The notes below the pieces were generated by a model that saw only the letters and a list, made by a program, of their open reading frames with translations, searched no databases and was not told the DNA's origin. Positions 1 through 8,637 of a stretch of 64,000 nucleotides of DNA are shown piece by piece; within the stretch, counting starts at the first letter, position 1; each line of letters opens with the position of its first letter. The stretch is from Marinomonas sp. CT5. GTDB lineage: Bacteria > Pseudomonadota > Gammaproteobacteria > Pseudomonadales > Marinomonadaceae. The position numbers and the translations under genes are program-made. The DNA is taken from NCBI RefSeq assembly GCF_018336975.1, contig NZ_CP025572.1, forward strand, positions 2,260,384 through 2,324,383, in the 5' to 3' direction.

Positions 1-189
1 GAGACTTTTTACCAAACTGAACATAGACATGGTGCATGTTTGGTGGGTGTTTGTGGCAATTTGGTAAAAGGTCATGGTCGTTCGGATTTGCCTGCTATGG
101 TTGGTGCGATTGAGTATGGAATTGATATTGCGCGAGCAGATTTGTGTTCTGCTATCAAAACGCGTCTTTGTAATGAGGAAATAAAATGA
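1..189 (+). CDS. plsX: Phosphate acyltransferase PlsX, C-terminal end (partial)
   Basis: Reading frame 1 is open from the window edge to a TGA at 187-189 and encodes the last 62 residues of a protein. The segment GVCGNLVKGHGRSD resembles the C-terminal part of PlsX, followed by the usual short helical tail. PlsX makes acyl-phosphate from acyl-ACP for phospholipid synthesis. Its stop overlaps the fabD start as ATGA, so the two are translationally coupled. The identification rests on a short C-terminal piece plus its classic position before fabD. The 5' part lies outside the window. Confidence 0.85.
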   Translation, partial: ETFYQTEHRHGACLVGVCGNLVKGHGRSDLPAMVGAIEYGIDIARADLCSAIKTRLCNEEIK

Positions 190-1109
190 GCACTACATCA
201 GCTTTTGTTTTTCCTGGGCAGGGTTCTCAGCAATTGGGAATGTTGGCAGATTTAGCGGAGAAACATGAAATAATTGAGCAAACTTTTGCTGAAGCGTCGA
301 GCGTTTTGGGTTATGACTTATGGGATCTTGTGCAAAATGATGCTGAGAAACTTAGTCAAACAGATAAAACTCAGCCAGCACTTTTGACGGCAAGTGTCGC
401 TTTGTGGCGTTTGTGGGAGCAACAAGGTGGTGCTAAGCCTGATTATGTGGCTGGACACAGTCTTGGTGAGTATTCGGCTTTAGTGTGTGCTGGTGTTATT
501 GAGTTTACTGATGCTGTTGAGCTAGTAAAGTTGCGCGGTGAGTATATGCAGCAAGCGGTTCCTGCTGGCGAAGGCGCAATGGCGGCTATTATTGGTCTTG
601 ATGATGATAAGGTGATAGCGGCTTGTGAAGCTGTTTCAGGAATAGTAAGTGCGGTTAACTTCAACTCCCCAGGTCAGGTAGTTATTGCAGGCAATGTTGC
701 TGCTGTAGAAGCGGCAATGGTCAATGCCAAAGAAGCGGGTGCTAAGCGTGCCTTACCTCTACCTGTGAGTGTTCCATCGCATTGTGAACTTATGATTCCT
801 GCGGGTACTAAGTTAGCTGAAAAGCTTGAGACAATTGCATTTAGCGCTCCTTCTTGTACTTTAGTGCAAAATGTAAGTGCGCAGGCTGTTTCAGACCCTT
901 CAGTGATTAAAGAAAATCTGGTTTCTCAGTTAAGCGAGCCAGTTTTATGGACGCAATCTGTTGTGTTACTTTCCGAATTGGGTGTAACTTCTACTGTTGA
1001 GTGTGGTCCAGGTAAAGTTTTAAGTGGTCTAAATAAACGTATAGTTAAGGGCTTGGAGACTTCTTCTCTAGGTGATTTGGCTGGATTTGAAGCGGCTTTG
1101 TCTGCGTAA
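186..1109 (+). CDS. fabD: Malonyl-CoA:ACP transacylase FabD
   Basis: FabD moves malonyl groups from CoA to ACP, supplying the extender unit for cytoplasmic type II fatty-acid synthesis. At 307 residues it has the family length. GQGSQ lies at residues 11-15, the nucleophile is Ser92 in GHSLGE, and the catalytic His is His199 in VPSHCE. The ATG overlaps the plsX stop as ATGA. In enterobacteria fabH sits between plsX and fabD, but here it is absent. The gene is followed 57 bp later by fabG. Confidence 0.97.
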   Translation: MSTTSAFVFPGQGSQQLGMLADLAEKHEIIEQTFAEASSVLGYDLWDLVQNDAEKLSQTDKTQPALLTASVALWRLWEQQGGAKPDYVAGHSLGEYSALVCAGVIEFTDAVELVKLRGEYMQQAVPAGEGAMAAIIGLDDDKVIAACEAVSGIVSAVNFNSPGQVVIAGNVAAVEAAMVNAKEAGAKRALPLPVSVPSHCELMIPAGTKLAEKLETIAFSAPSCTLVQNVSAQAVSDPSVIKENLVSQLSEPVLWTQSVVLLSELGVTSTVECGPGKVLSGLNKRIVKGLETSSLGDLAGFEAALSA

Positions 1110-1166
1110 TTGAATTATATTATTTGTAAGAGAATATACGATTCGAAATAGATTGTAGGAGACAGC

Positions 1167-1901
1167 ATGAGTCTTGAAGGAAAAATTGCTCTAGTAACTG
1201 GAGCAACTCGCGGTATTGGTAAAGCGATTGCTCTAGCTCTAGTTGAGCAGGGGGCTACGGTTATTGGCACAGCGACTAGCGAATCTGGAGCACAAAGTAT
1301 TTCTGAGTATTTGGGTGCTAATGGTAAAGGCTGGGTGCTTGATGTGTCATCAAGTGAGTCAGTTGATACCGTTGTTAAAGAGATTACGACTGAATTTGGT
1401 GCGCCAACGGTTCTTGTAAACAACGCTGGCATAACACGCGATAACTTGATGATGCGAATGAAGGAAGATGACTGGGATCAAGTGATTAATACCAACTTAA
1501 CATCTGTTTTTCGTGTGACAAAAGCTTGCTTACGCGGTATGACTAAAGCAAAATTTGGTCGTGTAATTAGTATCAGCTCTGTTGTTGCTTCGATGGGTAA
1601 TGGTGGGCAAGCAAATTATTCAGCAGCTAAATCTGGCTTAGAGGGCTTTAGCCGTTCTTTAGCAGCAGAGATTGCGTCCCGTGGTGTCACTGTCAATTGT
1701 GTCGCTCCAGGATTTATTGAAACAGATATGACTAAGGTGTTACCTGAAGAGCATAAGGCTAAATTGGTCGAAAAAGTGCCTTCATCACGTCTTGGTCAAC
1801 CAGAAGAAATTGCGGCAGCAGTCGCATTTTTGGCGTCAAATGGCGCTTCTTACATCACTGGAGAAACAATACACGTCAATGGCGGTATGTATATGTCGTA
1901 A
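1167..1901 (+). CDS. fabG: 3-oxoacyl-ACP reductase FabG
   Basis: This NADPH-dependent enzyme reduces 3-oxoacyl-ACP to 3-hydroxyacyl-ACP in the elongation cycle. It is a 244-residue classical short-chain dehydrogenase with the cofactor motif TGATRGIG at 11-18, NNAGITRD around 85-92, and the catalytic set Ser138, Tyr151, Lys155, which are the same positions as in E. coli FabG. The end (GGMYM) is typical. A good ribosome site (aggaga) precedes the ATG. It lies between fabD and acpP as in most gammaproteobacteria. Confidence 0.97.
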   Translation: MSLEGKIALVTGATRGIGKAIALALVEQGATVIGTATSESGAQSISEYLGANGKGWVLDVSSSESVDTVVKEITTEFGAPTVLVNNAGITRDNLMMRMKEDDWDQVINTNLTSVFRVTKACLRGMTKAKFGRVISISSVVASMGNGGQANYSAAKSGLEGFSRSLAAEIASRGVTVNCVAPGFIETDMTKVLPEEHKAKLVEKVPSSRLGQPEEIAAAVAFLASNGASYITGETIHVNGGMYMS

Positions 1902-1985
1902 TTTGAGTTGAATTTTATATTTAATTCAACGAAAATACGTCTCCGGTTCATGTTGAGAATCACGCCTTACGGGTGGTCGAATTTT

Positions 1986-1991
1986 TATAAT
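1986..1991 (+). promoter_or_regulatory. Candidate -10 element for acpP
   Basis: The 132-bp gap between fabG and acpP holds a perfect TATAAT 42 bp before the acpP ATG. No good -35 hexamer stands 16-18 bp upstream, so this is a candidate only. A separate acpP promoter would fit the very high ACP demand known in other bacteria. An AT-rich inverted repeat (gttgaatt/aattcaac, 1908-1931) just after fabG may attenuate read-through, but has no T-tract. Confidence 0.4.
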
Positions 1992-2033
1992 ATGCTCACA
2001 CTGAGCTGTTAATGAGTAGAGTAGGAACTTCTA

Positions 2034-2267
2034 ATGAGTAGCATTGAAGAACGCGTTAAGAAAATCGTTTGTGAACAACTAGGCGTTAAAGAAGAAGATG
2101 TTGTTGCTTCAGCATCTTTCGTTGATGACCTAGGTGCAGATTCCCTAGATACTGTAGAGCTTGTTATGGCTCTTGAAGAGGAATTTGATACTGAAATCCC
2201 TGACGAAGAAGCTGAAAAAATCACTACCGTACAAGCAGCGAACGACTACATCAACGCTAACTTGTAA
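2034..2267 (+). CDS. acpP: Acyl carrier protein AcpP
   Basis: This is the small acidic carrier that holds growing acyl chains by a 4'-phosphopantetheine arm. It has 77 residues with the modification site DSLD, the target being Ser37 counting Met1. The family sequence [19 protein letters not shown] is intact. It is flanked by fabG and fabF and followed directly by a strong hairpin terminator, so part of its transcription ends before fabF. Confidence 0.98.
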   Translation: MSSIEERVKKIVCEQLGVKEEDVVASASFVDDLGADSLDTVELVMALEEEFDTEIPDEEAEKITTVQAANDYINANL

Positions 2268-2290
2268 GATATTGGTGAACTGAGTTTCCC

Positions 2291-2328
2291 GAAAAGCCGC
2301 TTGTATTTGTTACAGCGGCTTTTCTTAT
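2291..2328 (+). terminator. Hairpin terminator after acpP
   Basis: An 11-bp perfect stem (gaaaagccgct at 2291-2301, agcggcttttc at 2314-2324) with a 12-base loop lies 23 bp after the acpP stop and is followed by T-rich sequence. It probably acts as a partial terminator, lowering fabF expression relative to acpP. Confidence 0.8.
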
Positions 2329-2371
2329 TAATAGGCCTTCAAGAACGAAGGTAAATTGTTGGAGAAATCTT

Positions 2372-3616
2372 ATGTCTCGTCGTCGGGTTGTAGTCACAGG
2401 AATGGGAATGGTGACACCCCTTGGCAATAATGTGAAAGATACGTGGGATAATATATTGGAAGGTAAAAGCGGTGTATCGGAGATCACCTCTTTTGATCCT
2501 AGCCAATTTTCCACTCGTTTTGCGGCTCAGGTAACTGATTTTGATGCCACTCAATATATGAGTGTTAAAGAAGCCCGCAAAATGGATCTTTTCATTCAAT
2601 ATGGTATTGCAGCCACTGTGCAAGCATTAGAAGATGCCAATTTAAATGCTGAAACAGCAAATTTAAATCGTGTTGGTTGTGCTATCGGTTCTGGCATCGG
2701 CGGTTTGCCAATGATTGAAAAAAATCTCGAACTATTGAATGAATCTGGTCCAAAGCGTATTTCTCCATTTTTTGTTCCTGGCGCGATTATAAATATGATT
2801 TCTGGTCATGTTGCCATTCGCTTTGGCTTTAAGGGCCCCAATATTTCTATTGTGACTGCTTGTACTACAGGTACTCATAATATTGGTATGGCTGGGAGAA
2901 TGATTTCCTATGGCGACGCTGATGTGATGATTGCTGGCGGTGCTGAAATGGCCATTACACCATTAGGTATTGGTGGCTTCGGTGCAGCAAGAGCATTATC
3001 GACACGTAATGATGATCACAAAACAGCAAGTCGTCCATGGGATAAAGACCGAGATGGTTTTGTAATGGGAGATGGCGCAGGTATTTTAGTTTTAGAAGAA
3101 TATGAGCATGCGGTTGCTCGTGGTGCAAATATTTATGGTGAATTGATTGGTTTTGGTATGAGTGACGATGCTCATCATATGACCGCTCCTCCAGAAGGAG
3201 GGGAAGGTGCAGAGTCAGCAATGCGGGCAGCTTTGAGTGATGCTAATTTAACACCACAAGATGTTGATTATATTAACGCCCATGGTACCTCTACACCTGC
3301 AGGTGACCTTGCAGAAACCCAAGCTGTTAAATCTTTAATGGGGGAAGACGCATCGGATGTGGCTATTAGTTCAACTAAATCTATGATTGGGCATTTGCTT
3401 GGTGCTTCGGGGGCAGTCGAGTCTATATTTTCGATTTTAGCTATTCGTGACCAAGTCGCACCACCAACCATTAATTTGGATGAGCCTGGTGAAGGTTGTG
3501 ATCTAAATTATGTTCCAGGAACACCGCAAAAACGTAAGATCGATGTTGTTTTAAATAATTCGTTTGGTTTTGGTGGAACGAATGGCACTTTAGTGTTTAA
3601 GAAAGTGTCGTCATGA
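2372..3616 (+). CDS. fabF: 3-oxoacyl-ACP synthase II FabF
   Basis: FabF condenses acyl-ACP with malonyl-ACP in chain elongation. At 414 residues it is of normal length. The Cys-His-His triad is complete: Cys164 in TACTTG, His304 in [12 protein letters not shown] and His341 in GHLLGASG. The glycine-rich end FGFGGTNG is present. A ribosome site (ggaga) precedes the ATG. After it the familiar pabC/mltG/tmk/holB genes do not follow. Instead a convergent small gene begins. Confidence 0.97.
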   Translation: MSRRRVVVTGMGMVTPLGNNVKDTWDNILEGKSGVSEITSFDPSQFSTRFAAQVTDFDATQYMSVKEARKMDLFIQYGIAATVQALEDANLNAETANLNRVGCAIGSGIGGLPMIEKNLELLNESGPKRISPFFVPGAIINMISGHVAIRFGFKGPNISIVTACTTGTHNIGMAGRMISYGDADVMIAGGAEMAITPLGIGGFGAARALSTRNDDHKTASRPWDKDRDGFVMGDGAGILVLEEYEHAVARGANIYGELIGFGMSDDAHHMTAPPEGGEGAESAMRAALSDANLTPQDVDYINAHGTSTPAGDLAETQAVKSLMGEDASDVAISSTKSMIGHLLGASGAVESIFSILAIRDQVAPPTINLDEPGEGCDLNYVPGTPQKRKIDVVLNNSFGFGGTNGTLVFKKVSS

Positions 3617-3619
3617 TGA

Positions 3620-3650
3620 CTAGGTGGACGGTTTATCTGCCCACCTGAGT
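3620..3650 (+). terminator. Weak hairpin after fabF
   Basis: An inverted repeat aggtgg/ccacct lies just after the fabF stop, followed by a modest T-rich run. It may end the fab operon and, from the other strand, the convergent gene at 3658-4065. The stem is only about 6 bp. Confidence 0.4.
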
Positions 3651-3657
3651 TTGTTTA

Positions 3658-4065
3658 TTAATGGATTTGAGTTGGTGTGCCTCGTAATGCACTAATTTCT
3701 TTTGATATATCATAGCTTTTGTTTTGGTTGTCTAGTTCATATAAATGATCTTCTAGCTGCTGATACAGAGCAATTTCCTCGTCACCTAGAAAGTGCAGGC
3801 ATTCGCCACCCACGAACCATAATAATTCTCTCTTTATAAGAGGGACCAGATTTGCGTAGCAACGAATGAAACGTGATAATACTTTTTGTGCATCGAAAGT
3901 GTAGTCATGGGTATTGCTCTGGATCTTTTTTGTCAGATCATCCCACTTTTCCAAGAAGTCTATTTCTTCTTCCGCTAGATCTGGTTGATTAAACGGTGCG
4001 TGCTCTGAGATGCGCAGGCGTAAATCGGCAAAAGCATCAAGTATGTATTGTGTGCGTGATTCCAC
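3658..4065 (-). CDS. Small conserved protein, possibly PA2817-like
   Basis: This 135-residue soluble, mostly helical, acidic protein has no signal peptide, membrane segment or catalytic motif that I can see. It starts at a GTG preceded by an AGGG-type ribosome site. It brings to mind the uncharacterised 'PA2817 family' of Pseudomonas. I recall that family near ABC-2 transporter genes, which fits the yadGH-like genes 60 bp away on the other strand, but this is from memory and unverified. Function unknown. It is convergent with fabF and divergent from the ABC genes. Confidence 0.7.
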   Translation of the reverse strand: MESRTQYILDAFADLRLRISEHAPFNQPDLAEEEIDFLEKWDDLTKKIQSNTHDYTFDAQKVLSRFIRCYANLVPLIKRELLWFVGGECLHFLGDEEIALYQQLEDHLYELDNQNKSYDISKEISALRGTPTQIH

Positions 4066-4124
4066 GTAAAACCCTATTCATGTAAGTAACTATTTAATCG
4101 GCAATTGCCGTAAGAGCTTCAATT

Positions 4125-5039
4125 ATGACATATGCAATCGAAATTAGTGACCTTAAAAAGCGCTATGATAGTGGCTTTGAAGCACTAAAATCTATCGATT
4201 TAAAAGTTGAAAAAGGAGATTTCTTTGCGTTACTCGGCCCAAATGGAGCGGGCAAGTCTACCACCATTGGTATTTTGTGTTCGTTAGTAAATAAAACTTC
4301 GGGCAAGGTGTCTATTTTTGGTACGGATATAGATCAAGATTTTGCTAGAGCCAAGAAATATCTAGGCGTTGTTCCTCAGGAATTCAATTTCAATGTTTTT
4401 GAGACCGTGTTTAACGTAGTGGTCACACAAGCAGGTTTTTATGGGATTAGTCGCGCTGTTGCTGAAGAACGTGCTGAAAAGTATTTAAAGCAACTTGACC
4501 TATGGGATAAACGGAATGATCAGTCTCGTATGTTATCTGGAGGTATGAAGCGGCGTTTAATGATCGCAAGAGCTTTGATTCATGAACCAGAAGTGCTTAT
4601 TTTAGATGAGCCCACAGCTGGGGTTGATATTGAGCTTCGTCGCTCTATGTGGGAGTTCATTAAGAAATTAAATGAGCAGGGCACAACTATTATCTTAACA
4701 ACTCATTATCTTGAAGAAGCAGAGCAATTGTGCCGAAACATTGCCATTATCAATGCTGGTGAGATAGTTGAAAATACGAGTGTTAAGGCTTTGTTAAAGA
4801 CACTCAACCAAGAAACTTTTATTTTAGATCTAGATACTAACTTACCGGATAATTGGAGTTTGCCTGAATTCAATATATCGATTAGCAATGATGCAAGTAC
4901 GATCGAAGTGGAAGTAATAAAAGGGCAGTCTATCAATGCCATTTTTAAAGCGCTTGATGACGTATCTGTCAATGTAGTCAGTATGCGTAACAAGTCTAAT
5001 CGACTCGAAGAACTCTTCGTTAAATTAATTAAAGGCTAG
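4125..5039 (+). CDS. yadG: ABC-2 exporter ATP-binding protein, YadG family
   Basis: This is the ATPase of a two-gene ABC exporter. In 304 residues it shows Walker A (GPNGAGKST), signature (LSGGMKRRLMIARAL), Walker B (LILDEPTAGVD) and the switch His (TTHYLEEAE). The length and the long runs matching E. coli YadG as I remember it (about 308 residues, including GGMKRRLMIARAL and VDIELRRSMW) point to that subfamily. The C-terminal 90 residues form the usual accessory domain. The permease gene follows after 4 bp. The substrate of YadGH is not established. Confidence 0.93.
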   Translation: MTYAIEISDLKKRYDSGFEALKSIDLKVEKGDFFALLGPNGAGKSTTIGILCSLVNKTSGKVSIFGTDIDQDFARAKKYLGVVPQEFNFNVFETVFNVVVTQAGFYGISRAVAEERAEKYLKQLDLWDKRNDQSRMLSGGMKRRLMIARALIHEPEVLILDEPTAGVDIELRRSMWEFIKKLNEQGTTIILTTHYLEEAEQLCRNIAIINAGEIVENTSVKALLKTLNQETFILDLDTNLPDNWSLPEFNISISNDASTIEVEVIKGQSINAIFKALDDVSVNVVSMRNKSNRLEELFVKLIKG

Positions 5040-5043
5040 ATAG

Positions 5044-5817
5044 ATGAAAAATTCGGAAATTTGGATCGCTTTTTATACGATTTTAGTAAGAGAAATTCGT
5101 CGCTTTACTCGTATTTGGCCACAAACATTGTTACCACCAGCTATTACAATGAGCTTGTATTTTGCTATTTTCGGCAATTTGATTGGTAGTCGAATAGGTG
5201 AAATGGGTGGTTTTAGTTATATGCAGTATATCGTACCGGGGTTGATTATGATGTCTGTTATTACTAACTCTTACTCAAATGTTTCATCGTCGTTTTTTTC
5301 TGCGAAATTTCAGCATAGTATCCAAGAGCTACTGGTTTCTCCAACACCAAATTGGGTGATTTTGCTTGGCTATACACTTGGCGGTGTTGCTCGTGGTTTG
5401 TGTGTTGGCTTAATAGTGACGGTTCTATCATTATTTTTTACTCACTTAGCGCTAGAGAATTTATTCCTAACGATCTTAGTTGTGTGTTTGACCGCGGTAA
5501 TGTTCTCACTTGGTGGTTTTGTTAACGCAATTTTTGCCCGAAGTTTCGATGATGTTTCTATTGTTCCAACATTTATTTTAACGCCGCTTACCTATTTAGG
5601 TGGGGTGTTCTACTCCATCGATCTGCTGCCAGATTTCTGGCAATCTGTGTCGTTATTAAATCCTGTTCTTTATATGGTGAATGCGTTCCGTTATGGGGTT
5701 TTGGGTGTTTCTGACATAAATGTTTATTGGGCACTCGTCATTGTGTCTGCATTTATTGTAGTGCTATTTAGTATTGGTCTACGTTTGCTCAATCAGGGCA
5801 AAGGTATTAGAAATTAA
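5044..5817 (+). CDS. yadH: ABC-2 exporter permease, YadH family
   Basis: This inner-membrane permease of the ABC-2 class has 257 residues (YadH is about 256) with six predicted hydrophobic segments and the conserved P-x-P-T-x-L-G-G-V-F-Y element (LTPLTYLGGVFYSIDLLP). It starts 4 bp after the ATPase gene with the ribosome site inside the upstream coding end, so the pair is one transport unit. The exported substrate cannot be told from sequence. Confidence 0.92.
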   Translation: MKNSEIWIAFYTILVREIRRFTRIWPQTLLPPAITMSLYFAIFGNLIGSRIGEMGGFSYMQYIVPGLIMMSVITNSYSNVSSSFFSAKFQHSIQELLVSPTPNWVILLGYTLGGVARGLCVGLIVTVLSLFFTHLALENLFLTILVVCLTAVMFSLGGFVNAIFARSFDDVSIVPTFILTPLTYLGGVFYSIDLLPDFWQSVSLLNPVLYMVNAFRYGVLGVSDINVYWALVIVSAFIVVLFSIGLRLLNQGKGIRN

Positions 5818-5828
5818 GGTTGTGATAT

Positions 5829-6644
5829 ATGGGCTTTTTACCCTTAGGTCAGCAAACAGAATATGTTTCTGAGTACGATGCAGGGTTGCTTTACCCCATT
5901 GCAAGAGTTGATAAATGGACTGAAATGGCAATTGAATCTGAGCGTCTACCATTTTATGGTGAGGATGTTTGGAATGCCTATGAATTGTCATGGTTAAATA
6001 AGAAAGGAAAGCCGATTGTAGCTTTGGCTGAATTTCGTTTACCTTGCGATTCGCCAAATATTATCGAATCTAAATCATTTAAATTATATTTGAATTCATT
6101 AAATCAAATGCGCTATGAATCAATGGAAGAAGTGCAGTCCATATTGGAACGTGATCTGTCTAGTGCTGCAGGAGCTAAGGTTACGGTTATTATCCGTGAT
6201 GTTGACTCGATGGCTTCATTGGTCGTTTTGACACCAGATTATTGTATCGATGAGGTAGATGTAGATATAACCGAATATCATCCTAATGCAAATTTGTTAG
6301 ACACAGATTTATCAGCAGGGATCGTTGAGGAAAGGTTAGTGAGCCACCTTTTAAAATCGAACTGCCCTGTGACCAATCAACCTGATTGGGGCTCGGTTTT
6401 TATTGACTATAAAGGGCCGAAAATCAACCATGAGAGTTTGTTAAAGTATGTCGTTTCTTTCCGTGAGCATACGGATTTTCATGAGCAATGCGTTGAGCGA
6501 ATTTTCATTGATATTATGCGTCAGTGTAAGCCAGAAAGTTTAACTGTCTATGCGCGTTATGTTAGACGCGGAGGGTTAGATATCAACCCTTATCGGTCAA
6601 CGGCACCATTGGTGTTAGGTAATGATCGATTAACACGCCAGTAA
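5829..6644 (+). CDS. queF: NADPH-dependent 7-cyano-7-deazaguanine reductase QueF
   Basis: QueF reduces preQ0 to preQ1 in queuosine biosynthesis (tRNA wobble modification). This is the long, two-domain form at 271 residues. The NADPH-binding QueF motif ESKSFKLYLNS is at 80-90, in the first T-fold half. The catalytic Cys179 (SNCPVTNQPDWG) and Asp186 are in the second half, as in E. coli QueF. It follows the exporter genes by 11 bp and is probably co-transcribed with them. It ends at a strong hairpin. Confidence 0.96.
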   Translation: MGFLPLGQQTEYVSEYDAGLLYPIARVDKWTEMAIESERLPFYGEDVWNAYELSWLNKKGKPIVALAEFRLPCDSPNIIESKSFKLYLNSLNQMRYESMEEVQSILERDLSSAAGAKVTVIIRDVDSMASLVVLTPDYCIDEVDVDITEYHPNANLLDTDLSAGIVEERLVSHLLKSNCPVTNQPDWGSVFIDYKGPKINHESLLKYVVSFREHTDFHEQCVERIFIDIMRQCKPESLTVYARYVRRGGLDINPYRSTAPLVLGNDRLTRQ

Positions 6645-6670
6645 AGTAACTCTTCGTTATTGGGGGTTAT

Positions 6671-6706
6671 AAAACCGCATGATTTTCATTATGCGGTTTT
6701 TTTATT
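6671..6706 (+). terminator. Terminator between queF and the AEC permease
   Basis: A stem of about 8-9 bp (aaccgcat/atgcggtt within 6671-6700) is followed by an uninterrupted T-rich tail. It also has A-rich sequence on the other side and could end the convergent permease gene at 6714. Confidence 0.85.
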
Positions 6707-6713
6707 TTCTTGC

Positions 6714-7598
6714 CTAAATGTAGAGCCACCATAGCAGGCTAACGACACAGAAAGACATAGGTAAAGAAATAAGAATCATCAGTGCAATTTCATCAATCGG
6801 TCCTTGATATTTATTGGCAAGCATATAGCTAATAACGGCTACGGGCATGGCATTAAGGACTATCAGTACAGATGCTTCCAATTGATTAAGAGGGAAAATA
6901 GAGACAACAGCACATGCACTTATTGCGCCGACAAAAGGCCGGAATAATGAGAGTAACGTGGCACGACCTATCTTACTGTTTTCTTTAACTGACAAGCTAC
7001 TAATAGACTTGCCAAGAAGTAAGAGCATTATTGGCAGAGTGATATGGCTAAGCATATTTAAGGTGCCCATAATGGGGGTAGGTAAATTGATCCCTAAGCT
7101 TAAAAAAAGTCCTCCAACTAGAAGATAAATGACAGTGCCGTTTTTTAACAATTGCTTAGGTTGATAGGATCCAGACATAAAACCAACGCCTAAAGTAAAA
7201 TGGCTAATTTGGACAACAGATGAAATTACGACCGCTATAGCCATACCTTCTTCACCAAATAGTGCGTAGGCGACAGGAAGGCCAAGATTGCCCGTATTTG
7301 GGTTTACTAGAGGTGGTAAGTAATAACGAGTAGGCAAATTTAAAGTCTTTAGAAAAATAAACGAAATGACTGAAACTAAAGTTAAGATCAGGATCGTCGC
7401 AATGATGATGCTGAGCATGCTAGAAGCCTGCATTTGTATCGATAATATGGAATGCAGCATTAATGCTGGCAATCCTATATTTGAAACCAAAGCACCTAAT
7501 GAGGGATTTTCCAAATAACGTGTTTTTTTACCAAGAAAAAAGCCAAGAGCAATAATTAATAAAATAGGGATTAGTGAGTTGGCTAAGGCCGATAGCAT
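6714..7598 (-). CDS. AEC-family permease (auxin efflux carrier superfamily)
   Basis: This 294-residue inner-membrane protein has about ten hydrophobic segments in two halves, the AEC fold. Family marks include the start LANSLIPILLIIALGFFLGK, the mid-protein NPNTGNLGLPVAYALFGEEG, and the late PVAVISYMLANKY. Bacterial AEC members move organic acids such as malate or lactate, but the substrate here is not evident. An AAGGA site precedes the ATG. It lies 42 bp downstream of the LysR gene on the same strand, so the two may be co-transcribed. Confidence 0.88.
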   Translation of the reverse strand: MLSALANSLIPILLIIALGFFLGKKTRYLENPSLGALVSNIGLPALMLHSILSIQMQASSMLSIIIATILILTLVSVISFIFLKTLNLPTRYYLPPLVNPNTGNLGLPVAYALFGEEGMAIAVVISSVVQISHFTLGVGFMSGSYQPKQLLKNGTVIYLLVGGLFLSLGINLPTPIMGTLNMLSHITLPIMLLLLGKSISSLSVKENSKIGRATLLSLFRPFVGAISACAVVSIFPLNQLEASVLIVLNAMPVAVISYMLANKYQGPIDEIALMILISLPMSFCVVSLLWWLYI

Positions 7599-7640
7599 AA
7601 AAGTCCTTAGGAGATCATATTCAGTTTGAGGATGATTTAC

Positions 7641-8528
7641 TTAAATAGTAAAGGCGCTCATTAAGTATTGCACCAATGCTTTTACTCTTAGGCTGATGTT
7701 TCTTGATTGTGGATACAGTAACGTGACATCAGAATTTGGGAGCCGCCAATCTGGTAATAATTCAATTAGATGATGAGAGCGTATTTCGTTTTCAACATAG
7801 TAGGCTGGTTGCCTTGAAATTCCAGTTCCTTCCAACGTCGCTTTTTTGACTACGTGCCCATTGGTGCATTTAAGCTTTCCATGAACAGGAAGCTCGTACT
7901 TTTCCTCGCCGTTGATATGAGAGAATGACCACCTTTTGACCGAACCATTGATTAATGAGTGGTCCAACAAGTCTTTTGGGCTTACGAGTGTAGGCATGGT
8001 TTCAATATAGGCTGGACTGGCAACAAGATAATTCTTGTAGCTGGTGAGTTTTCGGCCAATCAAATTAGAGTTACTTAACGCTCCCATACGGATGACTAGG
8101 TCATATTGGGATTCAATCAAGTCTTCTCTTGTGCTTGAAAAGCTGAGGTCTATCTCTATTTTCGGGTTTTTGTTCATGAAATCGATCAGAATTGGAGCCA
8201 GTATCGCTTCACCAAAAAGTCCACCCACAGAATTTACTCGAATTTGACCCCCAATACTTGAGTGGGCATTCTGCGCGGATGAAATGGCATACTCTAGTTG
8301 ATTCATTCCTTGGCGTGAGAGCTGGTAAAAAGTTTCACCAGCGGGAGACAGTGACAATGAACGTGTTGACCGATGCAATAACTGGACGCCTAAATTTTTC
8401 TCTAGTCGACTGATAATTTGTGACATTCTGGCTCTTGAAATGTTGAGTTGCTCGGCGGCCTTGGTAAAGCTATGTGCTTCGACGACAGCAAGAAATTCTT
8501 TTATGCCTTCAGGTAACTGAGAGTTCAT
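7641..8528 (-). CDS. LysR-family transcriptional regulator
   Basis: This is a 295-residue LysR-type regulator. The N-terminal helix-turn-helix (FLAVVEAHSFTKAAEQLNIS, then RLEKNLGVQLLHRSTR) spans about residues 11-57. The rest is a periplasmic-binding-protein-like effector domain of the CrgA-like group (SFSSTREDLIESQYDLVIRMG). It is divergent from the aldo/keto reductase at 8638 across 109 bp and precedes the permease, so these two neighbours are its likely targets. The effector is unknown. Confidence 0.93.
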   Translation of the reverse strand: MNSQLPEGIKEFLAVVEAHSFTKAAEQLNISRARMSQIISRLEKNLGVQLLHRSTRSLSLSPAGETFYQLSRQGMNQLEYAISSAQNAHSSIGGQIRVNSVGGLFGEAILAPILIDFMNKNPKIEIDLSFSSTREDLIESQYDLVIRMGALSNSNLIGRKLTSYKNYLVASPAYIETMPTLVSPKDLLDHSLINGSVKRWSFSHINGEEKYELPVHGKLKCTNGHVVKKATLEGTGISRQPAYYVENEIRSHHLIELLPDWRLPNSDVTLLYPQSRNISLRVKALVQYLMSAFTI

Positions 8529-8637
8529 ATTGTTAAGCTCTGTTAAACAATGAATTTAATGTATTGGTAATTATAAACAGTCCAAAGGTTCGTATAGTAG
8601 TGAAATGGGTGATTAAATAGTTTTTAAGGAGTTTTTG

